DNA of 41,352 nt. It comes from Phycisphaerae bacterium (GTDB lineage Bacteria > Planctomycetota > Phycisphaerae > Tepidisphaerales > Tepidisphaeraceae). Every line of letters starts with the position of its first letter. The stretch's first letter is position 1. The stretch covers positions 1-41,352 of the forward strand of contig BPJO01000025.1 in NCBI GenBank assembly GCA_026004655.1, in the 5' to 3' direction. The notes under the pieces were generated by a model, which was given only the letters and a program-made list of their open reading frames with translations, was not told the origin of the DNA and did no database searches. Shown here one piece after another: positions 15,878 to 24,909 of the stretch. The translations under genes were made by a program, and so were the position numbers.

Positions 15878-16011
15878 GATGGAAGCAGTTCCTACTGGAG
15901 GAGCGGACCATCTATGGCATCCTCTGGATCGTTTTGTTGTCAATTTTTGTTTTGTTTATTGGATATAAGCTGGACTATCTATGGCAAGTCAATTATATGT
16001 TCAGGGGCTAG
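15874..16011 (+). CDS. 45-residue single-pass membrane protein
   Basis: This short gene starts at ATG 15874, overlapping the HTH stop, with GGAG 8-11 nt upstream, and ends at TAG 16009-16011. The N-terminus is charged (MRWKQFLLEERT). One hydrophobic segment follows (YGILWIVLLSIFVLFIGY), then a short aromatic tail. The ribosome site and coupled overlap support translation. It could be a small inner-membrane effector such as a superinfection or lysis-timing peptide. No function is assigned. Confidence 0.7.
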   Translation: MRWKQFLLEERTIYGILWIVLLSIFVLFIGYKLDYLWQVNYMFRG

Positions 16012-16541
16012 AAGACGTTACCGGAAACCGGCGGGGGATCTTCTATCGGGCTGTGTTTTTCCCGTTCTTGGACATGCCAGAGACGATCCAAGATTTGAAA
16101 TGCGAAGCGGAAAACCGCATAGAGCCGTTAGTCAAATCTTTGGATAAGCACCCAGCCCCAGACCTTGTTTCTTTGGCTATGTTCTCTCGCGTATACGGCC
16201 GGGCGCTGAAAGAGAAGCCCGAGTCTATGACAAACGCGATCGACGCTTACTTCGGCACCATCGAGTCTGACGAGACGATTAAACGGCTTGTTTTAGACAA
16301 GAGAGGGGCCGACTGGTTCAGGAAGCACCTTGAGTGCAACTTCTTTTTTGGGGGCAATTACGCCAAAAACACAATAAAATACCTGGAGTACGTGTCTAGT
16401 AAGCAGGGGCGCACTCTGTTCGCATATGAATACATGGAGAGCGACATAGGCTGGGACTACGAAACGGTGAGTCATACGATGGACGTCGAGTTCATCCGGT
16501 CGCTAAGGCCTATGGCCGTTCGGCAATGGATAATTGAGTAG
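15981..16541 (+). CDS. Unknown protein, last of the early operon
   Basis: The protein has 186 residues. Its ATG lies within the end of the small membrane gene (31-nt overlap), without an obvious ribosome site. It looks soluble and mainly helical, with aromatic-rich segments (FFFGGNYAKNTIKYLEYVS). No motif is recognised. After its stop the sequence becomes G- and T-rich, with AACCC/GGGTT pairing and a T-run near 16600-16606 that may terminate the operon weakly. Confidence 0.7.
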   Translation: MASQLYVQGLEDVTGNRRGIFYRAVFFPFLDMPETIQDLKCEAENRIEPLVKSLDKHPAPDLVSLAMFSRVYGRALKEKPESMTNAIDAYFGTIESDETIKRLVLDKRGADWFRKHLECNFFFGGNYAKNTIKYLEYVSSKQGRTLFAYEYMESDIGWDYETVSHTMDVEFIRSLRPMAVRQWIIE

Positions 16542-16579
16542 TACCCGACATAGCAAACCGGGGTGGGGTGGTTATCATA

Positions 16580-16607
16580 ACCCGCCGAGGGGGTTGATAT
16601 TTTTTTA
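16580..16607 (+). terminator. Weak terminator at the end of the early operon
   Basis: AACCC pairs with GGGTT across a short purine-rich loop, then GATATTTTTTT. The stem is only 5 bp, so termination may be partial. Confidence 0.4.
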
Positions 16608-16616
16608 AAAAAACCC

Positions 16617-16646
16617 TTGACAGCCGGTTGGTGCCGTAGTTAATAT
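16617..16646 (+). promoter_or_regulatory. Promoter for the beta-helix gene
   Basis: Consensus TTGACA (16617-16622), then a 17-bp spacer and TTAATA (16640-16645), or TAATAT with 18 bp. It serves a single gene, 16693-17514. Confidence 0.7.
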
Positions 16647-16692
16647 GCCACTACCGGTTGGAATTGGCCACCGGATTTTTGAAAGGGACACT

Positions 16693-17514
16693 ATGAAAAT
16701 CGAAGAAATCAAAGCGATCCCGCCGGGACAACACGGCTGGAGGCAGATGCCGAATGGCAATCTTGTTATGGTTGGCGACAACGTGACCCTGGGCGAGGAT
16801 GTCACATTGGGCCACTATGTTTCGATTTCTGATGGCGCCAGCATTGGCGACAAGGTGAACATCGGTTCGTTTTCCGAAATCGGGAAAGGCGTCACCGTTT
16901 GGTCCGCCTGCCACATCGGGAAAAATGTACAAATCGAAGAGGGTGTGGAGATTGGGGACGGAGCCCGCATTGGCGACGATGCCGAAATCTTGCGGGAAGC
17001 CTATATTGGCGATGGTGTTTTCATTGGCAAAGAAGCCAAAATAGGCCGATCTGTGGTTGTCAAAGGAAATACCTGTATCGGGAATGGATCTGAAATTGGC
17101 GGACATTCCCAAATTGGAGAAGAAGTCATTGTTGGCACCAAGGCGTACCTTGGTCGCAATGTGAAAATTGGCGACTATGTGATTTTAGACACCTTCACGT
17201 TCATTGGCGATGATGTTCTGGTTGGCGATGGCGTGACTATCGCCAGCATGGTGAAGATTCGCCAAGGCGTACGATTAAACAAAACCCCGCCTCAAATTAT
17301 CGGCTCGGGCTTACCAATAGTCCTTTTACCGGGGCACCTTATCCAGATCCACGAGATCGTCGGAGATATCGACTGGTGGAAGAGAAACGCCCATACGCTT
17401 GTCGAGAAGTGCAACTATTCCGATAATCAAGTCAAAGAATACCAAGGCTATATCGAAGCCTTGGCAATAATCGACTCTGTTTTTAAATGGTCTGGTGATG
17501 ACGTGCGATCTTAA
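16693..17514 (+). CDS. Left-handed beta-helix protein with hexapeptide repeats
   Basis: The protein has 273 residues from the ATG after AAGGGA. A longer frame to 16645 would start inside the promoter. Residues 38-200 contain more than 20 hexapeptide repeats of the type [IV]-G-x4 (VTLGEDVTLGHYV, IGDGVFIGKEAKIG), giving a trimeric left-handed parallel beta-helix as in LpxA-like acyltransferases. I see no catalytic His in the usual position, so enzymatic activity is doubtful. The last 60 residues are helical. The gene has its own strong promoter and sits at the convergence with the tail genes. It could modify the host surface or act as a lysogenic-conversion factor. This is inference. Confidence 0.8.
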   Translation: MKIEEIKAIPPGQHGWRQMPNGNLVMVGDNVTLGEDVTLGHYVSISDGASIGDKVNIGSFSEIGKGVTVWSACHIGKNVQIEEGVEIGDGARIGDDAEILREAYIGDGVFIGKEAKIGRSVVVKGNTCIGNGSEIGGHSQIGEEVIVGTKAYLGRNVKIGDYVILDTFTFIGDDVLVGDGVTIASMVKIRQGVRLNKTPPQIIGSGLPIVLLPGHLIQIHEIVGDIDWWKRNAHTLVEKCNYSDNQVKEYQGYIEALAIIDSVFKWSGDDVRS

Positions 17515-17543
17515 AGAGGTTTAAGTTGTGGCGTATAGCTGTT

Positions 17544-20078
17544 CTAGCAGCTTACCGGATCCATCAACGTTAGACTGTCTTTGTAGCCTGTGCACGGTGA
17601 TACTTGTGCCCCGTCACATTCCCAGAATGTAGCAGACTTCCAACTACAAGGCGCGTTGTGCGCCGTGTCTGCAATGGTACCGCTGGTGATTTCCCATTCG
17701 CAGGTGGTTAAGTTGAATTCGAGTATTGCGTTCACCTGACCTATCCCGGAGCAGGTATTTAAACTCATTTTGCTGTATTTCTGCGACGGGTTAGACGGGT
17801 TTATCGCATAGCCTGGCGGTGGAGTGAATTCCATATACAACCCATTATCGGAAAACGGCTCGTTGGCCCAAGCGCAGGGATCGCAAGAAATGTCGCACCA
17901 GTCCAAAATCTGGGCATTAGACGGATAGTCTGGCGATGCGTACGCTTCTGGAGTTCTCAGTAGCCCCGGTCCGGAATCCCCGCATTCGACGTAATCGGGG
18001 CAATAAGAGTTGTAAACGACCCACCTAGTCGCCTTGCTTGTTCCGCTGTTGAACTGCCAAGTTTGGTTAAAGGTTGATGCCTCGGCCGGAGTGACGCATT
18101 TAATGTCTATCCGCTGCATATTAGTGGCTTGCGCGGTAGTGCAGTTAATGTCCACCTGCCACATTATCGCAATCTTACACTGGTAGCAATGATTGCATGT
18201 TGCAAACCTGTTGCTGGAATTAGGAGTGAATATATTAGCAGGCGGTGGTTGTGTTGTGGTGTATGGATCGGCGGCACTCGCGGTATAGCATGTCGAGCCT
18301 AAATTGAAAACCCTGTAGCTAGTGTCGATCAGGACCTTACGGTTGATATAAAGGTTAGAAAGAATTTCAGTAAAGCACTCTTTCAAAGGTACCCACTGCT
18401 TGTCGGAGTTACACGATTCGCAGGAGTTAAAAATCTTGTCAGACGTAACTGTTGTACCTCCGGTGGTCTTAATCCTTGTAACATAGAAGCATCCACCGCC
18501 TACGTCTACAACCTTGTCTGCAACACCGGTTGGATTGGTCCTGTTAGGTCCAGAAAAGGCAAGCACAGCCCCGCTGATTTGTCCAGTTGCGCAGCTTTTA
18601 AGCTTATAGCTATCCCAGTTTGATGGCGTATCGTCTGGATCGCCGCCGCCGTCGCCCGGTGGTCTCCATGGAGGTAAAAAACCACCGCCGCCGCCGCCGC
18701 CGCCGCCACCGCCACCGCCACCGCCGCCGCCGACTCCGCCGTTCCCTCCGCTGCCTTCTCCGCCACTATTTTCTTCTTCCTGCGGTAGACTTTCTGGTGG
18801 AAGTGTTGGAGTGGGAGGGGGTTCTATTTCGTCGGTTATACCAAGGCATCCTTGAACCGGTGAGCAAACCCGCCCCGTGGCAACCAACCGTTTTGCTTTC
18901 CCGGGGGCGTAGACGGTCCAGTCCGTCTGTTGCGTCGTTTTCGGCAAACAGCTGGCGGTATTCACGCCTTTTACCGACCAAGAAGATGTCCCATAGTCGT
19001 ATTCCGCAAGCCATTCGACGAAACATCTCGATTGGTCAGAACAGCAGTTTGACGCGTGTAGCACTGGATTAAAGGCGAGATAATTCACCATGTCAATGGT
19101 GTACCCATGAGAAAAACCACGATCGCCGCAAATTACTCCGGAAGGGCATTGAGACCAGGTTTGAAGCCATCGAACAATCTTCAGTTGTCCGCCGTTATTA
19201 GAACAATACCATTCCAACTCCTGTTTTGGCACTTCTTCATAATCAAAACAACCTGAATCTACTATTTGATAGTTCGAAACCTCTACAAAGCCGTTCGAGC
19301 TTGAGCAATTTACTAGAGCCTCTATCTTCAAATAAACAGCACAAGCGGAAGAGCAGCAGTTTGGGGTTGCCGAAAAGTAGTAACACAGCCTTCCGTCACC
19401 AAGAACCGTAGGAAATACTTCTACGATCGTGCCATCTTTCACTGGAGGTTCGTTCGGACCTGCTTGGGCAAGGTTATATACCGGCGATGTCGTGTCATTG
19501 CCAGTAAAGAAAAAAGTAGCCAAATGGATCTGTAAAATCTGTCTATCGGTTGAAACGCCGGTATTCACCTGCTCCAAGTTATATATATGAAATCCTTGGT
19601 TATCCGTTTCTCTGTAACTAATTCGCGCAAAAACTCTCGGCGTGTCTGATGTGGCAATGAAAACCTGATATACCTTTTCCACTCCAGACTCGGTTTTCGT
19701 GGCCTCGCCTATTTTTTTTCCGATTACATACTGACCGTAAAAATGTAGTGTGGTAGTGCCAATTATATAGACTATCGAATCAGGCACGTTTCCGAGCGTT
19801 TCTAGCGGGATGGTATTAGAAAAGGCGTTTTGAGTGTTGGCCCCTTGGGATTCTCTGGAAGAGCCGTAATACTTGCCGGGGATATTTTTGCCGGTTTCGT
19901 CTTTTGCCGGATTCAAAAGCTTGATAATTTTAAAGCCGCCTGCCGGCTTGGCCACAGAAGACAGTTCTATCGAATGGCCCATGGAACGCAAATATTCGAC
20001 GATCTCGTTAGTAACGGTCGTCTTGGCGATTCCTGGCGATCTTTTTTGGGGCAGTTTAGGGTTGATCTTATTCGACAT
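17544..20078 (-). CDS. Cys-rich tail tip or receptor-binding protein with poly-Gly hinge
   Basis: The protein has 844 residues, with GGAG 8 nt before the ATG (TTG 20081 is an alternative). It is beta-rich with many Cys in pairs (NCCSSACA, NCCSDQSRC, ESCNSDKQW). A Pro/Ser/Glu stretch and a run of about 17 Gly lie near residues 430-470, encoded by a (GGC/GGT)n repeat. This splits the protein into two arms. The Cys pairs could bind metal or form disulfides outside the cell. As the last gene of the tail module it is likely a tail-tip/fibre protein that touches the receptor. No family is recognised. The repeat tract could change length by slippage. Confidence 0.7.
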   Translation of the reverse strand: MSNKINPKLPQKRSPGIAKTTVTNEIVEYLRSMGHSIELSSVAKPAGGFKIIKLLNPAKDETGKNIPGKYYGSSRESQGANTQNAFSNTIPLETLGNVPDSIVYIIGTTTLHFYGQYVIGKKIGEATKTESGVEKVYQVFIATSDTPRVFARISYRETDNQGFHIYNLEQVNTGVSTDRQILQIHLATFFFTGNDTTSPVYNLAQAGPNEPPVKDGTIVEVFPTVLGDGRLCYYFSATPNCCSSACAVYLKIEALVNCSSSNGFVEVSNYQIVDSGCFDYEEVPKQELEWYCSNNGGQLKIVRWLQTWSQCPSGVICGDRGFSHGYTIDMVNYLAFNPVLHASNCCSDQSRCFVEWLAEYDYGTSSWSVKGVNTASCLPKTTQQTDWTVYAPGKAKRLVATGRVCSPVQGCLGITDEIEPPPTPTLPPESLPQEEENSGGEGSGGNGGVGGGGGGGGGGGGGGGGGFLPPWRPPGDGGGDPDDTPSNWDSYKLKSCATGQISGAVLAFSGPNRTNPTGVADKVVDVGGGCFYVTRIKTTGGTTVTSDKIFNSCESCNSDKQWVPLKECFTEILSNLYINRKVLIDTSYRVFNLGSTCYTASAADPYTTTQPPPANIFTPNSSNRFATCNHCYQCKIAIMWQVDINCTTAQATNMQRIDIKCVTPAEASTFNQTWQFNSGTSKATRWVVYNSYCPDYVECGDSGPGLLRTPEAYASPDYPSNAQILDWCDISCDPCAWANEPFSDNGLYMEFTPPPGYAINPSNPSQKYSKMSLNTCSGIGQVNAILEFNLTTCEWEITSGTIADTAHNAPCSWKSATFWECDGAQVSPCTGYKDSLTLMDPVSC

Positions 20079-20081
20079 CAA

Positions 20082-20954
20082 TCAAACTCCAAAATACGCA
20101 GCAAAATTAGTCGTAGCGTATGGACCGACAACGGTTATTCCATTGCCTTTATAGATTATTCCGTGTTTGTATGGAGTGGTCCTGGCCGTGTTCATTTCGC
20201 TGTCCGAAATCTGTAGGTATCTGCCTGTCGGAGGATAATACCCAATAACAAACTCCCGCCAGTCGGTATTAGACGAATCGTAGGTTAGCGGAGCCTGCGT
20301 AAATACTGCGGTGACCACATACTCTTGTGTAGTCGTTGTTCGGCCAGACAATTCTGTGATAAGCCAAGCGCCCTTGTCAGCCCCCAAAAAGTTCGAGTCG
20401 TTTACTTTACCAACGATGTCATAAGGAATGTTTGTAGGACGTTTCCGGGTATTCACAGTCAATCGGATTACCCGCGAAGGTCTAGAAACTCGGATTGTAC
20501 CGACATCGTGTATTTCGGTTTTTTGTGTGCCGGCAGAAGACAGGCTGGGGTTATAATCCACCTTTATCAAAGTAGATGTCCCCGCCGAATTGCCAACAGT
20601 TATATTTTCTTCCCGGGTAACAAGGGTGGTGGAGTCTTCTATCATCCATGCTGACGGGATCAACGCTGTATTCAGCCTGGATTCGTATATGGCCCGAAAA
20701 TTGACTACCTTGTTGCCTACAGGAACTATTTCGTACTTGACCAGCTCAAGGGTCAAGTCGCCGGGGTGCGGGTCCCCGTAGTCCTGCTGTGCGGTCAAAA
20801 CGTTCAGAGCCTCTGTCAAAATGTCTTCATGATCCACCGAAACAAGGTCATACACTATACCGGGGCGGACAAGTCTGCGATTTGACCTGAAATTTTCCGG
20901 CTCAAGCGCCTCTAGCATCGCGTTTGGTAGTGTATCCCAAATGACTGTAGGCAT
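20082..20954 (-). CDS. Putative distal tail or baseplate protein
   Basis: The protein has 290 residues, with AGGGA upstream of the ATG. Residues 1-70 look helical and the rest is beta-rich with repeated short strands. It sits between the tape measure and the tail-tip protein, where distal tail (Dit-like) and hub proteins are found. The sequence does not show a clear Dit signature, so this is a positional call. Confidence 0.6.
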   Translation of the reverse strand: MPTVIWDTLPNAMLEALEPENFRSNRRLVRPGIVYDLVSVDHEDILTEALNVLTAQQDYGDPHPGDLTLELVKYEIVPVGNKVVNFRAIYESRLNTALIPSAWMIEDSTTLVTREENITVGNSAGTSTLIKVDYNPSLSSAGTQKTEIHDVGTIRVSRPSRVIRLTVNTRKRPTNIPYDIVGKVNDSNFLGADKGAWLITELSGRTTTTQEYVVTAVFTQAPLTYDSSNTDWREFVIGYYPPTGRYLQISDSEMNTARTTPYKHGIIYKGNGITVVGPYATTNFAAYFGV

Positions 20955-20960
20955 ATTCGT

Positions 20961-23900
20961 TTATCCCTTAATTATTTCAGATATCATACTGGAAAGTTGC
21001 GACTTAATCTCGTCCAGTTTGTTCACGATGTCTTGCGGTGACGCGTTTTTGCTGCTCGCGTAGGACATACCGAATCCCGACGCCTGCTGTGCGACGAAGC
21101 TCGACCCGACCCCCAATTTCATCATTTCGAGGTTTTGCAACGCCTGCTTCCCCTCAACCTTGGCCTGTTCTAAGAACCCTTCGCCGGCAAGTTCCTTGAT
21201 TCGAGAGCGGGCGGAACCCAGTAACGAAAAAGCCGACATAACGGTCGGATCTGCTACGTTGCCCCTTTTCATCATCGACATCGAGTAGTCGATCATCTGT
21301 TGGTTTATCGCCTGATTAGCGGATATTTCTGAAGCCTTATACTTTCTCTGCGCCTCCATCACGCCCAGGTTTGTACGATATTTTTCTTCGACCAACCGCT
21401 TGTTATTCAAATAGTTCGGATCGGTCAAATCCAAGGTGCTGAGTTCCAGCTGCTTGGATATTTCCATTTCCATCTTCTGGGCTTCATAAAAGTTCCCCCT
21501 GGAAATACTTCCAAGGTACCCATCAGAAGCCATCGAACCGTAAGCACGCATTTGAGCTCTAAACGAACGGTTTGCCATGTAATCACGAAAGGCGATTTGT
21601 TCCTTCTTGGCCTCGTACTTCTTATTAAGCATTTCTATCTTCTCTTTACGGAAAGAGTCGGTATGCGAAATGCCGGCAAGCTCGGATTCATACTCCAGTC
21701 TCAATTGATTTTGTTCGGCTTCTTTGGCCCTGCCTTGCTTCAAAAGATCATAATAACCACCCTTGCCAATGAAGCTGGAAAGATAATCGGACTCTTTTTG
21801 CAGCCGATTCCTTTCAAACCGCTGCGTGTAATTAAACTGAGCCGTCTCGGCCTTCTGCCTTGCCAGCAGCGTCTTGTATTCCATCGACTTTTCGGGATCT
21901 TCACCGGATATTTCTAATGTTCTCCGGAGAATCTGGCTTTCCAGTTTTTGCTTCCTCTCTAAGGCCTTGGCCTCATAATTTTCCGAAAACTTTGGATTCG
22001 ATTCTATATTGTCAAAAATGGCCGCTTCTTCTCTGCTGAATTCAATCTCTGAAAAGGCGCGACTCTCTGCAATGGCCTGTTTCCGTTCCAGCTCTTTACG
22101 AGCGGCTTCCATCCTTTCTTTTAACTCTTTTTCTTTTGACGATTTAAGAGACTCTGCAGTTGTCTTAATGTCCTTTGCGTTGTCAAGGTTACTGAAACCT
22201 CCAAAAAACCATGAAGCTGGAGCCAGGGACTTGCCCAACGCCCATTTAAAAAACCCATCCTTTTCCCGGTCTACAGATCTCGCAAAACCAGCAATACGTG
22301 AAATTGTCGTTTTTTCAAGTGACTGAGCGGCGCTAAGTTTAGAGCTGTATTCCGATTGGATGTCTTTTTGTTCGAATTGTTCTGTAAGTGAAAGATTTTT
22401 TCTTTCTTGCTCTATTTTTGCAATTTCAGAAACAGGAGTCATCTCCATACGAAGTTTAGATTGTTTCCTAGATAAGTCTCTTTGCCGAAACCCTTCGTTT
22501 TCTTTGTCAATTATAGAGCCTCTCTGTAATATAGAAATGTCGTTATGTGCTCCCGAAAGCAACCCACCAATAGATCCAAAGGGGCCAGCTGTTATGGCTT
22601 GCATCCTCTGAGACAGTACGTCGTAATAGTCTGAGCTAGTTTTTACTCCAGCCATCTGAGCTGAAGCCATCGAAGAACCAGCCACTGCAGTGGCAACTTC
22701 CCAGCCTCCGAAAAGAGAATTCATGAATATGCCCATTGGATTGGGCGGGCCAAAGAAATTAGCCCTAAACTCTCCCAGAGATTTTCTCCACGCGCCTTTT
22801 GCTGTGGTTTTTTGCAACCCCTTTTCCTTAGACATCGCCAATTGCATGGCGTTAGAAAAAGGTATGCCATATTGCCGATAAAGCGAAGCCGCCTCTCGTT
22901 CGATATATTGCTGCGACCGGCTGCCAAAACCAGCAAATCCGGATTCCATTTTAGCGTACATCATCCTCGAATCGATGCTGCCTCTTTCTGCAGCTTTTTT
23001 TCTGGAGAAGTCCTTTTCAAAATTACTAATAACCAGCGATTGAGCTTCTGATTCGGTCAGTTTTAATTTCTTCATCGTAGAGGAAACCTCAGAACCAAAT
23101 CTAGCCTGGTAATCCTGAGGCAATGAAGACAATCTCTGGAATAGCTTTTCCGAGGTTATTGTAAACTTGCGGAAGTCCTTCATTGAAGCAGACAATTCGC
23201 GGATTGCCTGAGTCATGGCGTCGTTTTGTTTTAACCCGGATTCCTGCAAGGACCTTGCCCTATTAGTGATAGTGGCCCTTTCCTCCTCCGTATGTTGGCT
23301 TAACTTTCGTTTGATGTCGGCCGAGCGCCCCATGTCCGACAACTCATAGCGGTAGTTCCTTAGCGCGCTTGATATGGCGACGTCCGGCAATACTCCAGTC
23401 TTCTGTGCTATTGCTTCTGCCCTAGACCGAATCATGTTTTGGAAGCTTTCCGGGTATCCAGAAAGCCTGGCGCTGGACACTTTGCCTCGCTCCAAGAACC
23501 TCGCATGCTCCGTGTTGAACGAAGTCTGGAAAATGTCGCCTAAGGTTTTATATGTTTTTGATTCTCTTCGTTCCGATTCTTTGGGGCTGGTAGAAAGTGC
23601 TTCGGATAATTTATAATACGTACTTGCAACCTCTTGTAATGCAGCGTTTCGAGCAAGCGTTCCACCCCGAACAAAGTTTTCCGACGCATACAACCTACCG
23701 GGAATTGTATTTTTTGCAACCGAAGCGGCAGTAAAATAACCAGTGGCCCCAGTAAAAGAACTAGATACTGGTACATCGACTTTCGAATAATTCAAAGAAT
23801 CGCGCGCATTCTGGCCGGAAAACGCCCCCTTTGGCGTTTGAGAAATAGGCTTCTGAGAACTGCTTACCACACGAGGCTGTGCCGCGGCAGGACCTATGGC

Positions 23901-24158
23901 AGGTTGACCAAAGGTGCCCCCTGGCGGTACCATGTAAGTGCCCTGCGGTATAGAAGAAGCCGAGATAGGGGTTGGTTTGACAGGCTGCCCGGGCGCAGGC
24001 TGTTGTGTTGAAGCATTGGATACTCCAGAACCCCCGGTCACGCCAACGCGAGTGGCTACCCCCTCTCGAATCATCTCCGCACCGCGGCTGATAGCCTGCT
24101 TCAATGACTCTAGATCTAGGGTGAACTCAACCGGTATTTTTATACCTTGAACAGGCAT
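20961..24158 (-). CDS. Tape measure protein
   Basis: The protein has 1065 residues. GGAGTTTGCGT precedes the ATG at 24158, so the upstream TTG (24164) is unlikely. It is the longest gene in the window. Residues 20-160 are low-complexity Pro/Ser/Gln. Long helical stretches rich in K, E, R and A follow (about 300-450 and 520-1000), with a hydrophobic patch near 480-510. This is the expected make-up of a siphovirus tape measure, which sets tail length and is ejected into the host. By the usual 0.15 nm per residue, the tail would be about 150-160 nm. It directly follows the tail chaperone genes, as expected. Confidence 0.85.
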   Translation of the reverse strand: MPVQGIKIPVEFTLDLESLKQAISRGAEMIREGVATRVGVTGGSGVSNASTQQPAPGQPVKPTPISASSIPQGTYMVPPGGTFGQPAIGPAAAQPRVVSSSQKPISQTPKGAFSGQNARDSLNYSKVDVPVSSSFTGATGYFTAASVAKNTIPGRLYASENFVRGGTLARNAALQEVASTYYKLSEALSTSPKESERRESKTYKTLGDIFQTSFNTEHARFLERGKVSSARLSGYPESFQNMIRSRAEAIAQKTGVLPDVAISSALRNYRYELSDMGRSADIKRKLSQHTEEERATITNRARSLQESGLKQNDAMTQAIRELSASMKDFRKFTITSEKLFQRLSSLPQDYQARFGSEVSSTMKKLKLTESEAQSLVISNFEKDFSRKKAAERGSIDSRMMYAKMESGFAGFGSRSQQYIEREAASLYRQYGIPFSNAMQLAMSKEKGLQKTTAKGAWRKSLGEFRANFFGPPNPMGIFMNSLFGGWEVATAVAGSSMASAQMAGVKTSSDYYDVLSQRMQAITAGPFGSIGGLLSGAHNDISILQRGSIIDKENEGFRQRDLSRKQSKLRMEMTPVSEIAKIEQERKNLSLTEQFEQKDIQSEYSSKLSAAQSLEKTTISRIAGFARSVDREKDGFFKWALGKSLAPASWFFGGFSNLDNAKDIKTTAESLKSSKEKELKERMEAARKELERKQAIAESRAFSEIEFSREEAAIFDNIESNPKFSENYEAKALERKQKLESQILRRTLEISGEDPEKSMEYKTLLARQKAETAQFNYTQRFERNRLQKESDYLSSFIGKGGYYDLLKQGRAKEAEQNQLRLEYESELAGISHTDSFRKEKIEMLNKKYEAKKEQIAFRDYMANRSFRAQMRAYGSMASDGYLGSISRGNFYEAQKMEMEISKQLELSTLDLTDPNYLNNKRLVEEKYRTNLGVMEAQRKYKASEISANQAINQQMIDYSMSMMKRGNVADPTVMSAFSLLGSARSRIKELAGEGFLEQAKVEGKQALQNLEMMKLGVGSSFVAQQASGFGMSYASSKNASPQDIVNKLDEIKSQLSSMISEIIKG

Positions 24159-24169
24159 ACGCAAACTCC

Positions 24170-24206
24170 AAAAATTAAAAGCCGAACCCGATTAAGGATT
24201 CGGCTT
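24170..24206 (-). terminator. Terminator between tail chaperone and tape measure
   Basis: On the minus strand an 11-bp stem (24206-24196 with 24189-24179, one G-T pair) with a 6-nt loop is followed by TTTTAATTTTT. The loop holds the TAA that would end the frameshifted chaperone. It may reduce tape measure transcription relative to the upstream head genes. Confidence 0.7.
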
Positions 24207-24401
24207 TGGTTGTGTTACAGTTGTCGGCGGGAATTCCAGACTTTTTATTCTTAGCAACGTATCCAGGAATTGGTATGGGGTCCATTCCAGTGGATTCTCG
24301 CCAGGAAAGAACAACCTGAGCCGAATCAAGTCGTAATGCCAATCCCGTCTTGTCTCGATTTTGACCCCAGGTTCGACTCCGGCAGATATTACATCGTCAT
24401 C
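24192..24401 (-). CDS. Candidate +1-frame extension of the tail chaperone (T-like part)
   Basis: After the stop of the chaperone at 24400-24402, the +1 frame stays open for 69 codons and encodes a plausible protein (DDDVISAGVEPGVKIETRRD, with FFPGENPLEWTPYQFLD further on). It has no ATG or GTG near its beginning. The junction reads TCC TGA TGA. TCC-TGA is the known +1 shift site of ornithine decarboxylase antizyme genes, and CCC-UGA is used in Listeria phage PSA. Siphoviruses commonly make a long chaperone (gpG-T) by frameshift. The fusion would have 220 residues. If real, this explains an otherwise empty 200-bp gap. Confidence 0.65.
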   Translation of the reverse strand, partial: DDDVISAGVEPGVKIETRRDWHYDLIRLRLFFPGENPLEWTPYQFLDTLLRIKSLEFPPTTVTQPKPNP

Positions 24402-24855
24402 AGGAAGCTTTTTGCTCGGATTCTCCGACTCCGCCCTCGTCAGATTTAGCCATTTCTGCTTTTGCGGAAAAGGCCCGAAACATGGCCTCGAGCGTACTCA
24501 CTTTCAAAGCCAACCTAATGGCCTCCCATACAGGGATACGCTCTACGATTTCTTCCGCTTCCTGTTCGCTCTTGCCGGCCTGCTTCAAGCTTAACCTTAG
24601 AACAGTGCCAGCACCAGAACTAGTCCGAATGAACGCGTCTACGTCTGCGAGAGAAACAAGCCGCTGAGCAACATCCAAGATATAACCAATCTGGCGGTCT
24701 TCTGGAATCTTCTCGGCAACCAACGCGGCCTTAGTTTTCTTGCGTATATGCTCCGAAACGGCCGACTCGAGCATGCCATACTGCCGCATCGTTAAAAGCG
24801 GAAACTCTATGTCATTCCACTTCTCGGGAGAAGCGAAAGCGTTTTGTGCAGTCAT
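24400..24855 (-). CDS. Tail assembly chaperone (G-like)
   Basis: The protein has 151 residues, with GGAG upstream of the ATG. It is mainly helical, with a charged C-terminus (AKSDEGGVGESEQKAS). It lies between the major tail protein and the tape measure, the fixed place of tail chaperones. These proteins coat the tape measure during tail building. The expected partner made by frameshifting appears in the +1 frame downstream. Confidence 0.75.
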   Translation of the reverse strand: MTAQNAFASPEKWNDIEFPLLTMRQYGMLESAVSEHIRKKTKAALVAEKIPEDRQIGYILDVAQRLVSLADVDAFIRTSSGAGTVLRLSLKQAGKSEQEAEEIVERIPVWEAIRLALKVSTLEAMFRAFSAKAEMAKSDEGGVGESEQKAS

Positions 24856-24909
24856 AGTTTAAATCTCCGATTTCTGTATTCTAGTACATAGAAATCGAAA
24901 GTTAAACTA

